Origin: Martinezella rhizogenes
GTDB lineage: Bacteria > Pseudomonadota > Alphaproteobacteria > Rhizobiales > Rhizobiaceae
NCBI RefSeq assembly: GCF_027460065.1
Contig: NZ_JAPYZZ010000011.1
Span: 1 to 64,000 of the forward strand
Reading direction: 5' to 3'
Length of the DNA: 64,000 bases
Below, in pieces: positions 35,189-44,269 of the stretch. A program made the position numbers and the translations under genes. Positions within the stretch are counted from its first letter, which is position 1. Each line of letters opens with the position of its first letter. The notes under the pieces are model-generated. The model was not told where the DNA came from, did no database searches, and was given only the letters and a program-made list of their open reading frames with translations.

Positions 35189-36169
35189 TCAGTTCGCAGA
35201 GCGGATGGAGACGTCATCCAGTCCCGGAAGGTCGGGACCAACGGGTACGATCCGGGTCGGATTGAGCGCCTTGATCGAATAATAACCGCGCTTGATGTGA
35301 TCGATATTGACCGTGTCCCGCACACCCGGAACAGTCAGCACCCGCATCATATAGGCCTGCAACGCGGGATAATCGACGATGCGGCGAAGATTACATTTGA
35401 ACAAGCCGTAATAGGCAGCATCGAAACGCACCAGCGTTACGAAAAGCCGGACATCCGTCTCGGTCAGATGATCGCCGAACAGGAAAGGCCCGTCGGTCGC
35501 CAGCCGCGTCTCAAGCTCATCGAGCGTCGCGAAGACTTCGGCGAAGGCCTCCTCATAGGCTACTTGTGTGGTGGCAAAACCGGTTCTGTAGACGCCGTTA
35601 TTGAGGCGGGGATAGATATGATCGTTGAGGGCGTCGATCTCGTCGCGCAGCGCCTCGGGATAAAGGTCAATCGCGTTATCGGCGAGATCACCGAAACCGG
35701 AATTCAGCATGCGCAGAATATCGGCAGATTCGTTATTGACGATGGTTTTTGTCTTCCTGTCCCACAGAACCGGCACGGTGGCGCGGCCGGTATAATGCGG
35801 ATCGGCGCTGGTATAGGCCTCATGCATATAGGTAAAGCCATTCAGCCCGTCGCGATCCGAACCCGGATAGTCGCCGAATTTCCAGCCCTCGTCGGAAAGC
35901 GCCGGCTCTACTACGGAAACGGAAATCACGTCTTCAAGCCGCTTCAGCTTCCGGCCGATCAACGTGCGCGATGCCCAGGGGCAGATCAGCGCGACATAGA
36001 GATGATAGCGACCGGCCTCGGCCGCAAAACCGCCCTCGCCCGCAGGTCCCGCCGAACCGTCGGGCGTCACCCAGTTGCGAAAACCGGAGGTCTGGCGAAC
36101 GAAGCCGCCCTTCTTGTCGGTTGCCTGCACTGGATGCCATTCGGCGGTCCATTTTCCATCAACGAGCAT
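35189..36169 (-). CDS. Glutathionyl-hydroquinone reductase (Xi-class GST, YqjG/ECM4 family)
   Basis: Reduces glutathionyl-hydroquinones back to hydroquinone, releasing oxidised glutathione. It recycles spontaneous quinone-glutathione adducts. The 326 residues have the Xi-class N-terminal thioredoxin fold with the catalytic cysteine in CPWASRT, and the long C-terminal helical domain. The length is typical. It is transcribed opposite to the LysR gene, ending 12 bases from it, and is separated from the EamA gene by about 100 bases. Confidence 0.92.
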   Translation of the reverse strand: MLVDGKWTAEWHPVQATDKKGGFVRQTSGFRNWVTPDGSAGPAGEGGFAAEAGRYHLYVALICPWASRTLIGRKLKRLEDVISVSVVEPALSDEGWKFGDYPGSDRDGLNGFTYMHEAYTSADPHYTGRATVPVLWDRKTKTIVNNESADILRMLNSGFGDLADNAIDLYPEALRDEIDALNDHIYPRLNNGVYRTGFATTQVAYEEAFAEVFATLDELETRLATDGPFLFGDHLTETDVRLFVTLVRFDAAYYGLFKCNLRRIVDYPALQAYMMRVLTVPGVRDTVNIDHIKRGYYSIKALNPTRIVPVGPDLPGLDDVSIRSAN

Positions 36170-36272
36170 TGTGCTCTCCGTTCATCTGTCGATGAACGCC
36201 TTATGGGCCAGTTGACCGCCGGGCGGCAAGCCGCGCTTCGGTTGACGCACTGTTTTCGATCGGCGGATGCAT

Positions 36273-37160
36273 TCAAAGGCGATTGCGGAAAAACGGGTTC
36301 CAGCGCACGGTGCCGAGCCTGACCTTTTCGCGGATCATCGTCAAAAGCCCCGATCCGGCGATGACAGCCAGACCCAGCACCGCGATGGCATCGGGGTACT
36401 CGTGGAAGAAAGTCATTCCGATCGCCACTGCCCAGAGGATTTGCGAGTAATGCGAGGGCGCGATCTGGCTCGCCGGTGCGATGCGGGTCGCGACCAGAAG
36501 AGTGATCTGTCCCGTCGCCGTGCAGAGGCCGATGAAGGCGAAGGCCAGAAGCTGATGCAGGTTGGGCATGACAAAATCTGGAATGGAAGCGATGCCGTTG
36601 AAAGTCAGGCCGTAAATCAACAGCACGCCCATGATGGAGGTACGCTTTTCCTTGCCCGCAAGGGAGCGCAACAACACAATAGTCATGGCCGCCAGGAAGG
36701 CTACACCGATGGCGGCGATATGCCCTAGTTCCAGTGTCTTGAAGCCCGGCCGCACGACGAGGATGACACCGACGATGCCGGCCAGAACCGCCGCCCAGCG
36801 CCATGGGCCGATACTCTCCTTCAGGACCACGGCGGACAGAACTGTTACGAAGAGCGGCGACAGGAAGATCAGCGCATAGGCTTCCGCCAGCGGAATGGTG
36901 GTGAAGGCATAGATGCCGAAAATGCCGGCGAAAAGCCCGGAGATCGCACGCCCATGCACCGCAAAGGGCCGGCTCATGCGCCAGAATTCGCGCCACCTCT
37001 CCTCGCGCGGTTTGCTGAAGAAGATGAAGATGCCGGAGAAAAGAATGCTGAAAAAGCCGATCTCGAAAACGCTGATCTGTGACCCAAGCGATTTGATCGT
37101 GGCATCGCCCATGGAAAAGGTCGCATAAGCGAACAGACCGAGCAGAAAACCCTTTTGCAT
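36273..37160 (-). CDS. EamA/DMT-family transporter
   Basis: A 295-residue inner-membrane protein with ten predicted helices in two EamA repeats (about 1-140 and 150-285), the RhaT/YdcZ-like drug/metabolite exporter architecture. Substrate unknown. The start at 37160 follows GGGGAAG by five bases; an ATG twelve codons upstream has no site. It is monocistronic as far as can be seen. Confidence 0.88.
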   Translation of the reverse strand: MQKGFLLGLFAYATFSMGDATIKSLGSQISVFEIGFFSILFSGIFIFFSKPREERWREFWRMSRPFAVHGRAISGLFAGIFGIYAFTTIPLAEAYALIFLSPLFVTVLSAVVLKESIGPWRWAAVLAGIVGVILVVRPGFKTLELGHIAAIGVAFLAAMTIVLLRSLAGKEKRTSIMGVLLIYGLTFNGIASIPDFVMPNLHQLLAFAFIGLCTATGQITLLVATRIAPASQIAPSHYSQILWAVAIGMTFFHEYPDAIAVLGLAVIAGSGLLTMIREKVRLGTVRWNPFFRNRL

Positions 37161-37541
37161 TTGACTTCCCCGAACATCGACCGCAATGCAAAGCATCCCC
37201 CGGCCGCGTGGAACGCGACCCGGACGCCCCTCAAGGGGACAGACAGTCTGGCAGATTTGATCCTCACCCCTATGGCTAGACCCGGCTACCTATGAGTGCA
37301 AGCCGCAAAAGAAGCAAAATTGCCGGATTGGACGCCGCCGGTGCAAATGGCTGCAAGGTGCGGCAAATTTGTCCCGCACAGCCATCACATCCCCGTCATG
37401 GAAAGAGGTTAGCCGGTGTTGATCGTGGCGCTTGGCGACGGGCATGAAGGCGGCTAAATATATCATGCGATTTTTCACCCGCCGATTTCCCCGGCCGGTG
37501 CTGCCGCGTTAACATGGCCTCGCTAACCGAAAGGAAAAAGA
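37161..37541. other. Divergent gap between the EamA gene and UDP-glucose dehydrogenase
   Basis: About 380 bases without a supported ORF. Both promoters must lie here. A GGAAC at 37208-37212 has no CGTT at the right distance. I see no convincing operator or RNA structure. Confidence 0.5.
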
Positions 37542-38873
37542 ATGCGGATTGTGATGATCGGTTCGGGTTATGTCGGCCTCGTGTCCGGCGCGTGTTTTGC
37601 AGATTTCGGTCACGATGTGGTCTGTGTCGACAAGATGCCGGAGAAGATCGAGGCTTTGAAAAGCGGCCATATTCCGATCTTCGAGCCGGGGCTGGAGACC
37701 ATCGTCGCCAACAACGCCAAGGCTGGCCGGCTGAGTTTCACGACGGATCTTTCCGCCGCCGTCGCCAATGCCGATGTCGTCTTCATCGCGGTTGGCACGC
37801 CCTCGCGGCGCGGCGATGGCCATGCCGATCTTGGTTATGTCTATGCCGCGGCGAAAGAGATCGCCCATGCGCTGGATGGATTCACCGTCATCGTTACCAA
37901 ATCAACCGTTCCGGTCGGCACCGGCGACGAGGTGGAGCGCATTATCCGCGAGGAAAATCCTTCCGCCGATTTCGCCGTGGTGTCCAACCCGGAATTCCTG
38001 CGCGAAGGGGCTGCCATCGAGGATTTCAAGCGGCCGGACCGCATCGTCGTCGGCCTTTCGGATGAGCGTGCCCGCCCCGTCATGACCGAGGTTTACCGCC
38101 CGCTTTACCTCAACCAGTCGCCGCTGCTTTTTACCACAAGGCGCGCTTCCGAACTCATCAAATATGCCGCCAACGCCTTTCTGGCGATGAAGATCACCTT
38201 CATCAACGAGATGGCTGACCTCTGCGAAAAGGTCGGCGCCAATGTGCAGGACGTCTCGCGCGGCATCGGGCTGGATGGCCGTATCGGCCCGAAATTCCTG
38301 CATGCCGGCCCCGGTTATGGCGGCTCCTGTTTTCCCAAGGATACGCTGGCGCTCGCCAAGACCGCGCAGGATTATGACGCGCCGGTGCGGCTGATCGAAA
38401 CCACCATCGCCATCAACGATAACCGCAAGCGCGCCATGGGCCGCAAGGTCATCAATGCGGTGGGCGGTGACGTGCGTGGCAAGAAGATCGCCGTGCTGGG
38501 CCTCACCTTCAAGCCGAACACCGACGACATGCGCGACAGCCCGGCCATCGCCATCATCCAGACCCTGCAGGACGGCGGCGCGAAAGTGGTCGGTTACGAC
38601 CCGGAAGGCATGGTGAATGCCCGCCATCTGATGGAAGACATCGAATACGCGGCCGGCCCCTACGAGGCGGCGGAAGATGCCGACGCCGTGGTGATCGTGA
38701 CGGAATGGAACCAGTTCCGCGCGCTCGACCTGCCGCGGCTGAAGGCGATCATGAAACATCCGGTGCTGGTGGATCTGCGCAATATCTACCGCACGGATGA
38801 GGTCGCCGCGCATGGTTTCATCTATGCCGCCGTCGGTCGTCCGCATGAAGGCGGTTCCGACAAGGGCTCATAG
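37542..38873 (+). CDS. ugd: UDP-glucose 6-dehydrogenase
   Basis: Oxidises UDP-glucose twice with NAD to UDP-glucuronate. The 443 residues show the N-terminal GSGYVGLVSG NAD motif and the catalytic cysteine in GYGGSCFPKD. The C-terminal UDP-binding domain (LTFKPNTDDMRDSPA) follows. AAAGGA precedes the ATG. The rhizobial orthologue is known as rkpK. The next gene converts its product to UDP-galacturonate, so the pair supplies uronic acids for lipopolysaccharide, capsule or exopolysaccharide. Confidence 0.96.
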   Translation: MRIVMIGSGYVGLVSGACFADFGHDVVCVDKMPEKIEALKSGHIPIFEPGLETIVANNAKAGRLSFTTDLSAAVANADVVFIAVGTPSRRGDGHADLGYVYAAAKEIAHALDGFTVIVTKSTVPVGTGDEVERIIREENPSADFAVVSNPEFLREGAAIEDFKRPDRIVVGLSDERARPVMTEVYRPLYLNQSPLLFTTRRASELIKYAANAFLAMKITFINEMADLCEKVGANVQDVSRGIGLDGRIGPKFLHAGPGYGGSCFPKDTLALAKTAQDYDAPVRLIETTIAINDNRKRAMGRKVINAVGGDVRGKKIAVLGLTFKPNTDDMRDSPAIAIIQTLQDGGAKVVGYDPEGMVNARHLMEDIEYAAGPYEAAEDADAVVIVTEWNQFRALDLPRLKAIMKHPVLVDLRNIYRTDEVAAHGFIYAAVGRPHEGGSDKGS

Positions 38874-38960
38874 AGGTTTCGTTTTCGCCATTTCCATTAA
38901 AAGGTTTTCTGCGCTTCGGTCAGGCCGCAAACGCACCAACGAATTCGGGATACAATCATC

Positions 38961-39983
38961 ATGCGTTATCTGGTTACCGGCACGGCTGGCTTCATCGGCT
39001 TTTATGTTGCCAAGCGGCTGTTGGACGCCGGCCACTTCGTGACCGGTTTCGACGGCATGACGAAATATTACGATGTCAGCCTCAAGGAAAAACGCCACGC
39101 CATTCTTTCCCGCTCCAACGGCTTCCGTGCCGAAATCGGCATGCTGGAAGATACGGATGCGCTAAAGCGCGCGGCAGAGGCCGCCGAGCCTGAGATCATC
39201 ATCCACCTCGCGGCACAGGCAGGCGTCCGTTACAGCCTTGAAAATCCGCGGGCCTATATCGATTCCAATCTCATCGGCTCGTTCAACATGCTAGAGCTCG
39301 CGAAAAACCTGCGCGCCAAACACCTGATGCTGGCATCGACCTCCTCCATCTACGGCGCCAATGAAAAAATCCCCTTTGCGGAAAGCGACAAGGCCGACGA
39401 GCCGATGACGCTTTATGCCGCCACCAAAAAATCGATGGAGCTGATGGCGCACAGCTATGCGCATTTGCACAAATTGCCCACCACCGCTTTCCGGTTCTTC
39501 ACGGTCTATGGCCCCTGGGGACGGCCGGACATGGCGCCGATCAAATTCGTCGATGCCGTCTCCAACGGCCAGCCGATCGATATTTACGGGCAAGGCAATA
39601 TGAGCCGGGACTTCACCTATATCGACGATCTGGTCGAAGGCATCGTTCGCCTGAGCGCCATCGTCCCCTCCGAGGAAAACCGCGTGACGCAAGAAGGCGT
39701 GACCGACACGCTCTCACACCATGCGCCGTTCCGTGTCGTCAATATCGGCGGCGGCCAGCCGGTGGAGCTGATGCACTTCGTCGAAACGATCGAAAAGGCG
39801 GTCGGGAAACTTGCGATCCGCAACATGTTGCCGATGCAGCAGGGCGATGTTCCCCGCACTTTCGCCTCGCCCGATCTTTTGAGGGCATTGACCGGTTACG
39901 TGCCGCAAACCCCGGTCGAAGAGGGCATCAAGGCCCTCGTCGCCTGGTATCGCGGGATGCAATCGGCCGAGCTGCGGGAATAA
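38961..39983 (+). CDS. lpsL: UDP-glucuronate 4-epimerase
   Basis: Converts UDP-glucuronate to UDP-galacturonate. The 340-residue extended SDR enzyme has the [18 protein letters not shown] motif, the [14 protein letters not shown] serine site and Y-x-x-x-K in LYAATKKS. This is the pattern of the LpsL/CapI family. It follows ugd by 87 bases on the same strand and is probably co-transcribed. It is convergent with the ATP-grasp gene, with no gap, so its 3' end abuts that gene's stop. Confidence 0.93.
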   Translation: MRYLVTGTAGFIGFYVAKRLLDAGHFVTGFDGMTKYYDVSLKEKRHAILSRSNGFRAEIGMLEDTDALKRAAEAAEPEIIIHLAAQAGVRYSLENPRAYIDSNLIGSFNMLELAKNLRAKHLMLASTSSIYGANEKIPFAESDKADEPMTLYAATKKSMELMAHSYAHLHKLPTTAFRFFTVYGPWGRPDMAPIKFVDAVSNGQPIDIYGQGNMSRDFTYIDDLVEGIVRLSAIVPSEENRVTQEGVTDTLSHHAPFRVVNIGGGQPVELMHFVETIEKAVGKLAIRNMLPMQQGDVPRTFASPDLLRALTGYVPQTPVEEGIKALVAWYRGMQSAELRE

Positions 39984-41030
39984 TTACAGTGTCGCCAGCA
40001 GGCGATTGGAGATCGTGCCAGCGGAAGCGCTCTGCATGGCGATCTTGGTTTCCACGGCCTCGATGATCGTATCGCTGAAATCCACCTCCGTGAGATCGCG
40101 GATATTGGAAAGGCCACCCGGCGAAAACACGTTCACCTCCAGTATCTTGTCGCCAACGATGTCGAGCCCGACGAGGAACATGCCGTCCTCCACCAGCTTC
40201 GGCCGCACCATTTCGGCAAGCGCCACGATCTCATCCGTCACCTTCACGGCTTCCGCCGTGCCATGGGCATGGATATTGGAGCGCAGGTCGCCCTTGGCGG
40301 GCACGCGGCGAAGGGCGGCATATTTGCCGTCACGCGTCAGTGGCCGGCCATTCATCATGAAGAAGCGGATATCGCCGTCTTTGGCGGCCGGCAGATAGGC
40401 CTGCGCGATCAGATAGCCCTCAAGACTGACCGCCTCGAAAATCTGGTTAAGATTGGCCTCCTTGCTGGAGCCGATCTTGAAGACATTCTTGCCGCCGGAG
40501 CCCTGCAGCGGCTTGACGATGACGCCCTTGGGATGCGCATCGGCAAAGGCACGGATTTCCTCGACATTGCGGGAAATGATCGTGGTCGGGCGGACGATTT
40601 CGGGGAAGTTCTGGAAATAGAGCTTGTTCTGCGCGAGCGCCAGACCTTCCGGATCGTTCAGCACCACGACGCCGCGCTGTTCGGCAAGCCGCCCGAACAG
40701 AATGCCGGCATGCACCGCCCATGGCCGCGTCGTCTGGTCGAGCGAGGGGTCGTTGCGCAGCATCAACGCATCGATTTCCTCGACATCCATCGTCCGCCGC
40801 TCAAGCGCCTTGTCCTGAAGCGTGGAATGGAACGTCTCGCCTTTCTTGATTTTACCCTTCGGCAGTACGGTGGCGTGAATGGTCAGGCTGTCATCCGAGC
40901 GCAATGTGAAATCGCCGGGTGTCAGATAGACCACCTCGTGGCCGCGATTGAGCGCAGCCATGGCAAGCAGGCCGGTCGCGTAGTTCGGCCCCTCGGTTTC
41001 AATGGAATTGACGAAAAATGCGATACGCAT
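39984..41030 (-). CDS. GshB-like ATP-grasp ligase in the QEGLA operon
   Basis: A 348-residue ATP-grasp enzyme resembling bacterial glutathione synthetase: a GshB-type N-terminal fold (MRIAFFVNSIETEGPNYATG), a phosphate loop at GVIVKPLQGSGGKNVFKIGS and the metal site LEVNVFSPGGL (E-x-N). It should ligate a carboxylate to an amine with ATP. It is unlikely to be the housekeeping gshB, because it sits in an operon with a putative zinc carboxypeptidase and an N-formylglutamate amidohydrolase homologue. The start at 41030 is 10 bases after the upstream gene ends, with GAGGGG as ribosome site. A 35-residue extension to 41135 is the reading frame overlapping the preceding gene. Substrate unknown. Confidence 0.82.
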   Translation of the reverse strand: MRIAFFVNSIETEGPNYATGLLAMAALNRGHEVVYLTPGDFTLRSDDSLTIHATVLPKGKIKKGETFHSTLQDKALERRTMDVEEIDALMLRNDPSLDQTTRPWAVHAGILFGRLAEQRGVVVLNDPEGLALAQNKLYFQNFPEIVRPTTIISRNVEEIRAFADAHPKGVIVKPLQGSGGKNVFKIGSSKEANLNQIFEAVSLEGYLIAQAYLPAAKDGDIRFFMMNGRPLTRDGKYAALRRVPAKGDLRSNIHAHGTAEAVKVTDEIVALAEMVRPKLVEDGMFLVGLDIVGDKILEVNVFSPGGLSNIRDLTEVDFSDTIIEAVETKIAMQSASAGTISNRLLATL

Positions 41031-41040
41031 GAAGCCCCTC

Positions 41041-42918
41041 CTATAATGTCGCCAGTTCGGCAATGGATAATCCCGCCCGTATTTTTTCGAGCCGCTCGTT
41101 GGCTCTGGCGGGCAAAAGAAATGCGGGTCGGACACCCGGCGGGCGAAGCAGGCCGCGCAGGGCCAGTTCCTGCATCACCGGGAAATGAACAGCGGCGATC
41201 TTGCCCATCCAGAACGGATCAAGAGCACCGCCCCTGCGTAAGTGCTCCATCACTTCGGAAAGCCCGCGCAGATAAATCGCATCCTTGGAAAGACCACCGC
41301 CGCGATAGATGCGCAGCACAATGTTGAAGGCGCCGGCCTCATCGAAACCGTGGTCGCGGGTCATGATGCGGAAGGTCTCCACGAAAGTTGCACCATCCAG
41401 CATGGCGGCGCAGCCAACGACGCGGCCGGCGATCAGCCGCAGGCGCTCGCGCGTCATGCCACCCGCCAGATGTTCCGCCAGCACCGCCAGCCCCTCCTGC
41501 ACGCCCTCGTAACCGGAAAGGCCAGTGCGGAAGAGCCTGAGACCCTGGGATGAGCCATTGAAATAGGTGAGCAGATGCACGCCGATTTCATGCGAGAGCA
41601 GCGCCTCTACACGACGCTGCTCCATGACCGTGTGGCGCGAAATCAAGAGCTTCTCGCCCGTCACCATCAGACCGGGCGGCAGGTCGTCGCGGATTTCGAC
41701 GCGGGCCTTGAATTCCGGTTCTTCCGCCAGATAGGTCTCGACCATCTCCCGTGATTTCTTGGCGACCGCGTAACAATCCACCATGGCGATTTCGTCGCTC
41801 TCCTGCCTGCGCGGGCAATCCTCGAGCACCCGAAGCGCAAGCGTCAGGAGTGCAGGCTCGACCGCGCCGTAAAGGGCGCGCGAAAAATCGGTGAAGGTAC
41901 GGTGGTGTAGACTGGCAAGCATCGTCAGCTGGAGGTCGATCTCCTGCTGTTTCTCCCGGTAGAGATGATAGAGGACCGGGTCTTCCAGATGATCGAAAAC
42001 AACGGAATAGAGCTTGCGTTTCTGCTCCTCGACATCGACGCCCAGCGGGCGGTAAAGCAGACGCGGCGCAAACTGGAAGCTGCCATCACGAAACTCCTCG
42101 AATGCCCGGCGGGCATTGATCGGCGTGACGGACAGAAGAAAATCGAAGGATGACACGATCTCGTCGACCGAGCGGTCGGCGCGCCGGACGGCATCGACAA
42201 AGGCCTTGCGGCCAAGCGCCCGGTGGCTGGTGACCTTCAACGCATCCATACCGGACGAAAATGACGAGAAGGCCTGTAAACCCGCGTCGAAAAGATCGGC
42301 GATCATCGTCTCACGCAGGCCGGGATAGTCCGCACCCGATTCCGGCTGGCGGTAGATCGGCGCAAAGCGCACGCTGATGCAGGGAAAATCCAATCCGGCA
42401 TTCTGAAACCGCAGGACCGGGTCGGCCTCCGGCTCCGGCCGGGTGATACGCGGCGTGCGAAAACGCACTTCGGCATCACAGACGGCTTTGATGAAGACAC
42501 GGCGGGCTTTCTGGGTTTCCGGTTCTGAAGTCGCCGAAACGGAAACCTCGTAATGCGGCAGGAAGGGGGAATCGTCGGCGAGCAGGATATCGTGTTCGAG
42601 TTCGCCGATATCGAGAACGATGAAAGCGCCGAAGCGCTGCCGCATGGCGGCGCCCACAGCCTCGATCAGCGGCGCGGCTTCCTGCATGGTGGAAGCGATG
42701 AGATAGGATGCATGGGCGGCAGCGATATCGCGCGCAGCGAGATCTTTCGTACCACCGGTCAGGTGCAGGCACAGGAACGGCAGCGGCCGGTCGATATGCA
42801 GCCGGCCATCCTTTCCGACATCACGGCGGATCGCCTTGCCAGCCTCAAGGCAGGAGACAACATCGTCCACCAGATCGGCGACGGGGGAAGGTGCGCGGCG
42901 AGCGGAGGAAACACTCAT
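41041..42918 (-). CDS. DUF1704 / QEGLA-motif putative zinc carboxypeptidase
   Basis: A 625-residue protein annotated in bacteria as flavohaemoglobin-expression-modulating QEGLA protein. The C-terminal DUF1704 domain has the metalloprotease pattern H-E-x-x-x-H at 443-448 (HEIGVH) and the name motif QEGLA at 474-478, whose E475 is the likely third zinc ligand. The same domain forms the human tyrosine carboxypeptidase MATCAP, so peptidase chemistry is expected. The first 300 residues are less conserved and may bind the substrate. The start at 42918 overlaps the upstream stop (ATGA), implying coupling. The operon promoter resembles the EcfG consensus. Confidence 0.85.
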   Translation of the reverse strand: MSVSSARRAPSPVADLVDDVVSCLEAGKAIRRDVGKDGRLHIDRPLPFLCLHLTGGTKDLAARDIAAAHASYLIASTMQEAAPLIEAVGAAMRQRFGAFIVLDIGELEHDILLADDSPFLPHYEVSVSATSEPETQKARRVFIKAVCDAEVRFRTPRITRPEPEADPVLRFQNAGLDFPCISVRFAPIYRQPESGADYPGLRETMIADLFDAGLQAFSSFSSGMDALKVTSHRALGRKAFVDAVRRADRSVDEIVSSFDFLLSVTPINARRAFEEFRDGSFQFAPRLLYRPLGVDVEEQKRKLYSVVFDHLEDPVLYHLYREKQQEIDLQLTMLASLHHRTFTDFSRALYGAVEPALLTLALRVLEDCPRRQESDEIAMVDCYAVAKKSREMVETYLAEEPEFKARVEIRDDLPPGLMVTGEKLLISRHTVMEQRRVEALLSHEIGVHLLTYFNGSSQGLRLFRTGLSGYEGVQEGLAVLAEHLAGGMTRERLRLIAGRVVGCAAMLDGATFVETFRIMTRDHGFDEAGAFNIVLRIYRGGGLSKDAIYLRGLSEVMEHLRRGGALDPFWMGKIAAVHFPVMQELALRGLLRPPGVRPAFLLPARANERLEKIRAGLSIAELATL

Positions 42919-43742
42919 CGCCGCGACCTCAGACACTCTTCGAGAACGGGCTGAAGGGCGGCGATCGTCTCTCTGATATCCGACACCACACGCCGGTCCG
43001 GCTCTCCCGTCCATTCGTCCATGAAGAATTTCTTGAATTCGATCGCGATGGCGCAGCCGTTTTCCGCAAAGTGTTCGTGAATGAAGCGGGTCTGCTCCCC
43101 CTTGCCCTGAAAGGCCACATTCTCGCGAACATCGAGGTGTCGACCGCCGATGCTCGCGGATGCGAAATGCTGCCCCACCGCACTGACGACATCGTTCCAA
43201 CGGCTGCGATCCATGGAAAACGTGCCGATATTGATATCGGGCGCTTCCGCCTGGGCAGTCGGCGGCTCGCTGGCGCCCTGCCGGCGATGATTATAGCTGT
43301 GCACATCCAGCACCACGAAAGCGCCATGATGCCGTTCGACGGCGGAGAGAACGGTCTCGAGCATCGCGTAATAATCCGCATGGAAATCGAGCGATTGCCG
43401 GGTCGCCTCTTGCGATGGCTCCTCGCTCCAGACCTCCAGCCCCCAGGATTGCTCGGGCTTCAGATAGATCGCCTGATCGGCCGCACGGTTGAGATCGATT
43501 TCGAAACGCGAATGGTGCACGACGAGACGGTTTGTCAGTCCCGCGATCATCTCACCAGTGAATGGGTCTTCCTCGCGCAGCCTTTGTTCCGGGGAAAGAG
43601 CCATCAGGCCGGCTATATCCGAACGGATGAAATGACCGTCGTGAATGGCCGTGCCGACAACCGGCGACTGCCCGAAATCGATCGACCAGAAACCTTTGTT
43701 TTCAGTGTCGCCGCGATATTTGTCGTCGTTTCTGGCTGACAT
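42915..43742 (-). CDS. N-formylglutamate amidohydrolase-family protein
   Basis: A 275-residue member of the zinc-dependent N-formylglutamate deformylase fold. Zinc-site motifs are visible: HHSRFEIDLNR, VVLDVHSYNHRR and the distal IAIEFKKFFMDEWTGE. True HutG acts in histidine breakdown, but no hut genes are nearby. The pairing with an ATP-grasp ligase and a DUF1704 peptidase suggests another amide substrate. The start at 43742 is set by GGGAGG four bases upstream; in-frame upstream codons lack a site and would overlap the promoter. First gene of the three-gene operon. Confidence 0.85.
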   Translation of the reverse strand: MSARNDDKYRGDTENKGFWSIDFGQSPVVGTAIHDGHFIRSDIAGLMALSPEQRLREEDPFTGEMIAGLTNRLVVHHSRFEIDLNRAADQAIYLKPEQSWGLEVWSEEPSQEATRQSLDFHADYYAMLETVLSAVERHHGAFVVLDVHSYNHRRQGASEPPTAQAEAPDINIGTFSMDRSRWNDVVSAVGQHFASASIGGRHLDVRENVAFQGKGEQTRFIHEHFAENGCAIAIEFKKFFMDEWTGEPDRRVVSDIRETIAALQPVLEECLRSRR

Positions 43743-43766
43743 GCTGCCTCCCTGCATGGGGTGTAA

Positions 43767-43792
43767 AACAGTGGCAGACGCCGGTTTGTTCC
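43767..43792 (-). promoter_or_regulatory. EcfG-type promoter of the ATP-grasp/QEGLA operon
   Basis: On the minus strand GGAAC (43792-43788), 17-base spacer, TGTT (43770-43767), 25 bases upstream of the start at 43742. Three of four -10 bases match, including the conserved TT. Confidence 0.6.
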
Positions 43793-43849
43793 GGTTAAAA
43801 TTGCGCACTATTCATTTGCGCGAGCCGATAAAGTCGTTCGGAAAACTGC

Positions 43850-43874
43850 GGAACCATACCGGAAAGCTCACGTT
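43850..43874 (+). promoter_or_regulatory. EcfG-type promoter of the PfpI operon
   Basis: GGAAC (43850-43854), 16-base spacer, CGTT (43871-43874). Exact consensus, divergent from the minus-strand site 58 bases away. The leader to the first gene at 44031 is about 150 bases and contains a GTG at 43895 after a strong AGGAGGG, in a different frame. Confidence 0.75.
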
Positions 43875-44030
43875 GTTCCTGCAGGAGGGCCGCCGTGTCA
43901 AACGGACGCGATGGTGCCGAAGAACACCGGGATTTTTCCGTTTTCTCCCCGTGGCCAACGAAATGGCAGCCGAGCTTCTCACCCATCCGGCGTCCCTCCG
44001 TCCCGCTTTTCCTCCATAAGGAGCCGCGAC

Positions 44031-44252
44031 ATGGAAAAGACCGAAACGCGCATACTTGCGGAAGAATATCTGCGGCTTGGCGGCACGCGTCAGGTGATGA
44101 TCGACGACAACAAGACTTTCGTGCGCCAATGGGAGCATGAACCGGCGGAAGCCGAGCGATTCTGGCAAACGCATATCGAAAATCTCGATGCGGAGCGCCG
44201 CAAGGACGTGGAGTTTTTCCTGCCCTCCATCAATTCCGACAAGGATGACTGA
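44031..44252 (+). CDS. Small hypothetical protein, first gene of the PfpI operon
   Basis: A 73-residue acidic, soluble protein (MEKTETRILAEEYLRLGG) without signal peptide or membrane segment. I do not recognise the family. AAGGAG lies eight bases upstream of the ATG at 44031; a longer in-frame ORF to 43911 reads through the leader and is not supported. It precedes the PfpI gene by 17 bases and lies under an EcfG-type promoter, so a stress role is inferred from context only. Confidence 0.75.
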   Translation: MEKTETRILAEEYLRLGGTRQVMIDDNKTFVRQWEHEPAEAERFWQTHIENLDAERRKDVEFFLPSINSDKDD

Positions 44253-44269
44253 ACCCAAAGGAGACAGAC

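Noticed and set aside
41031-41135. N-terminal extension of the ATP-grasp protein
   Set aside because: Those 35 codons read across the end of the DUF1704 gene in another frame and contain no family similarity; a good ribosome site supports the start at 41030.
43895-44140. GTG ORF after a strong AGGAGGG in the leader of the PfpI operon
   Set aside because: The ribosome site is striking, but the translation is rich in P, R and S, overlaps the next gene out of frame for over 100 bases and resembles no family. Kept only as a remark in the promoter entry.
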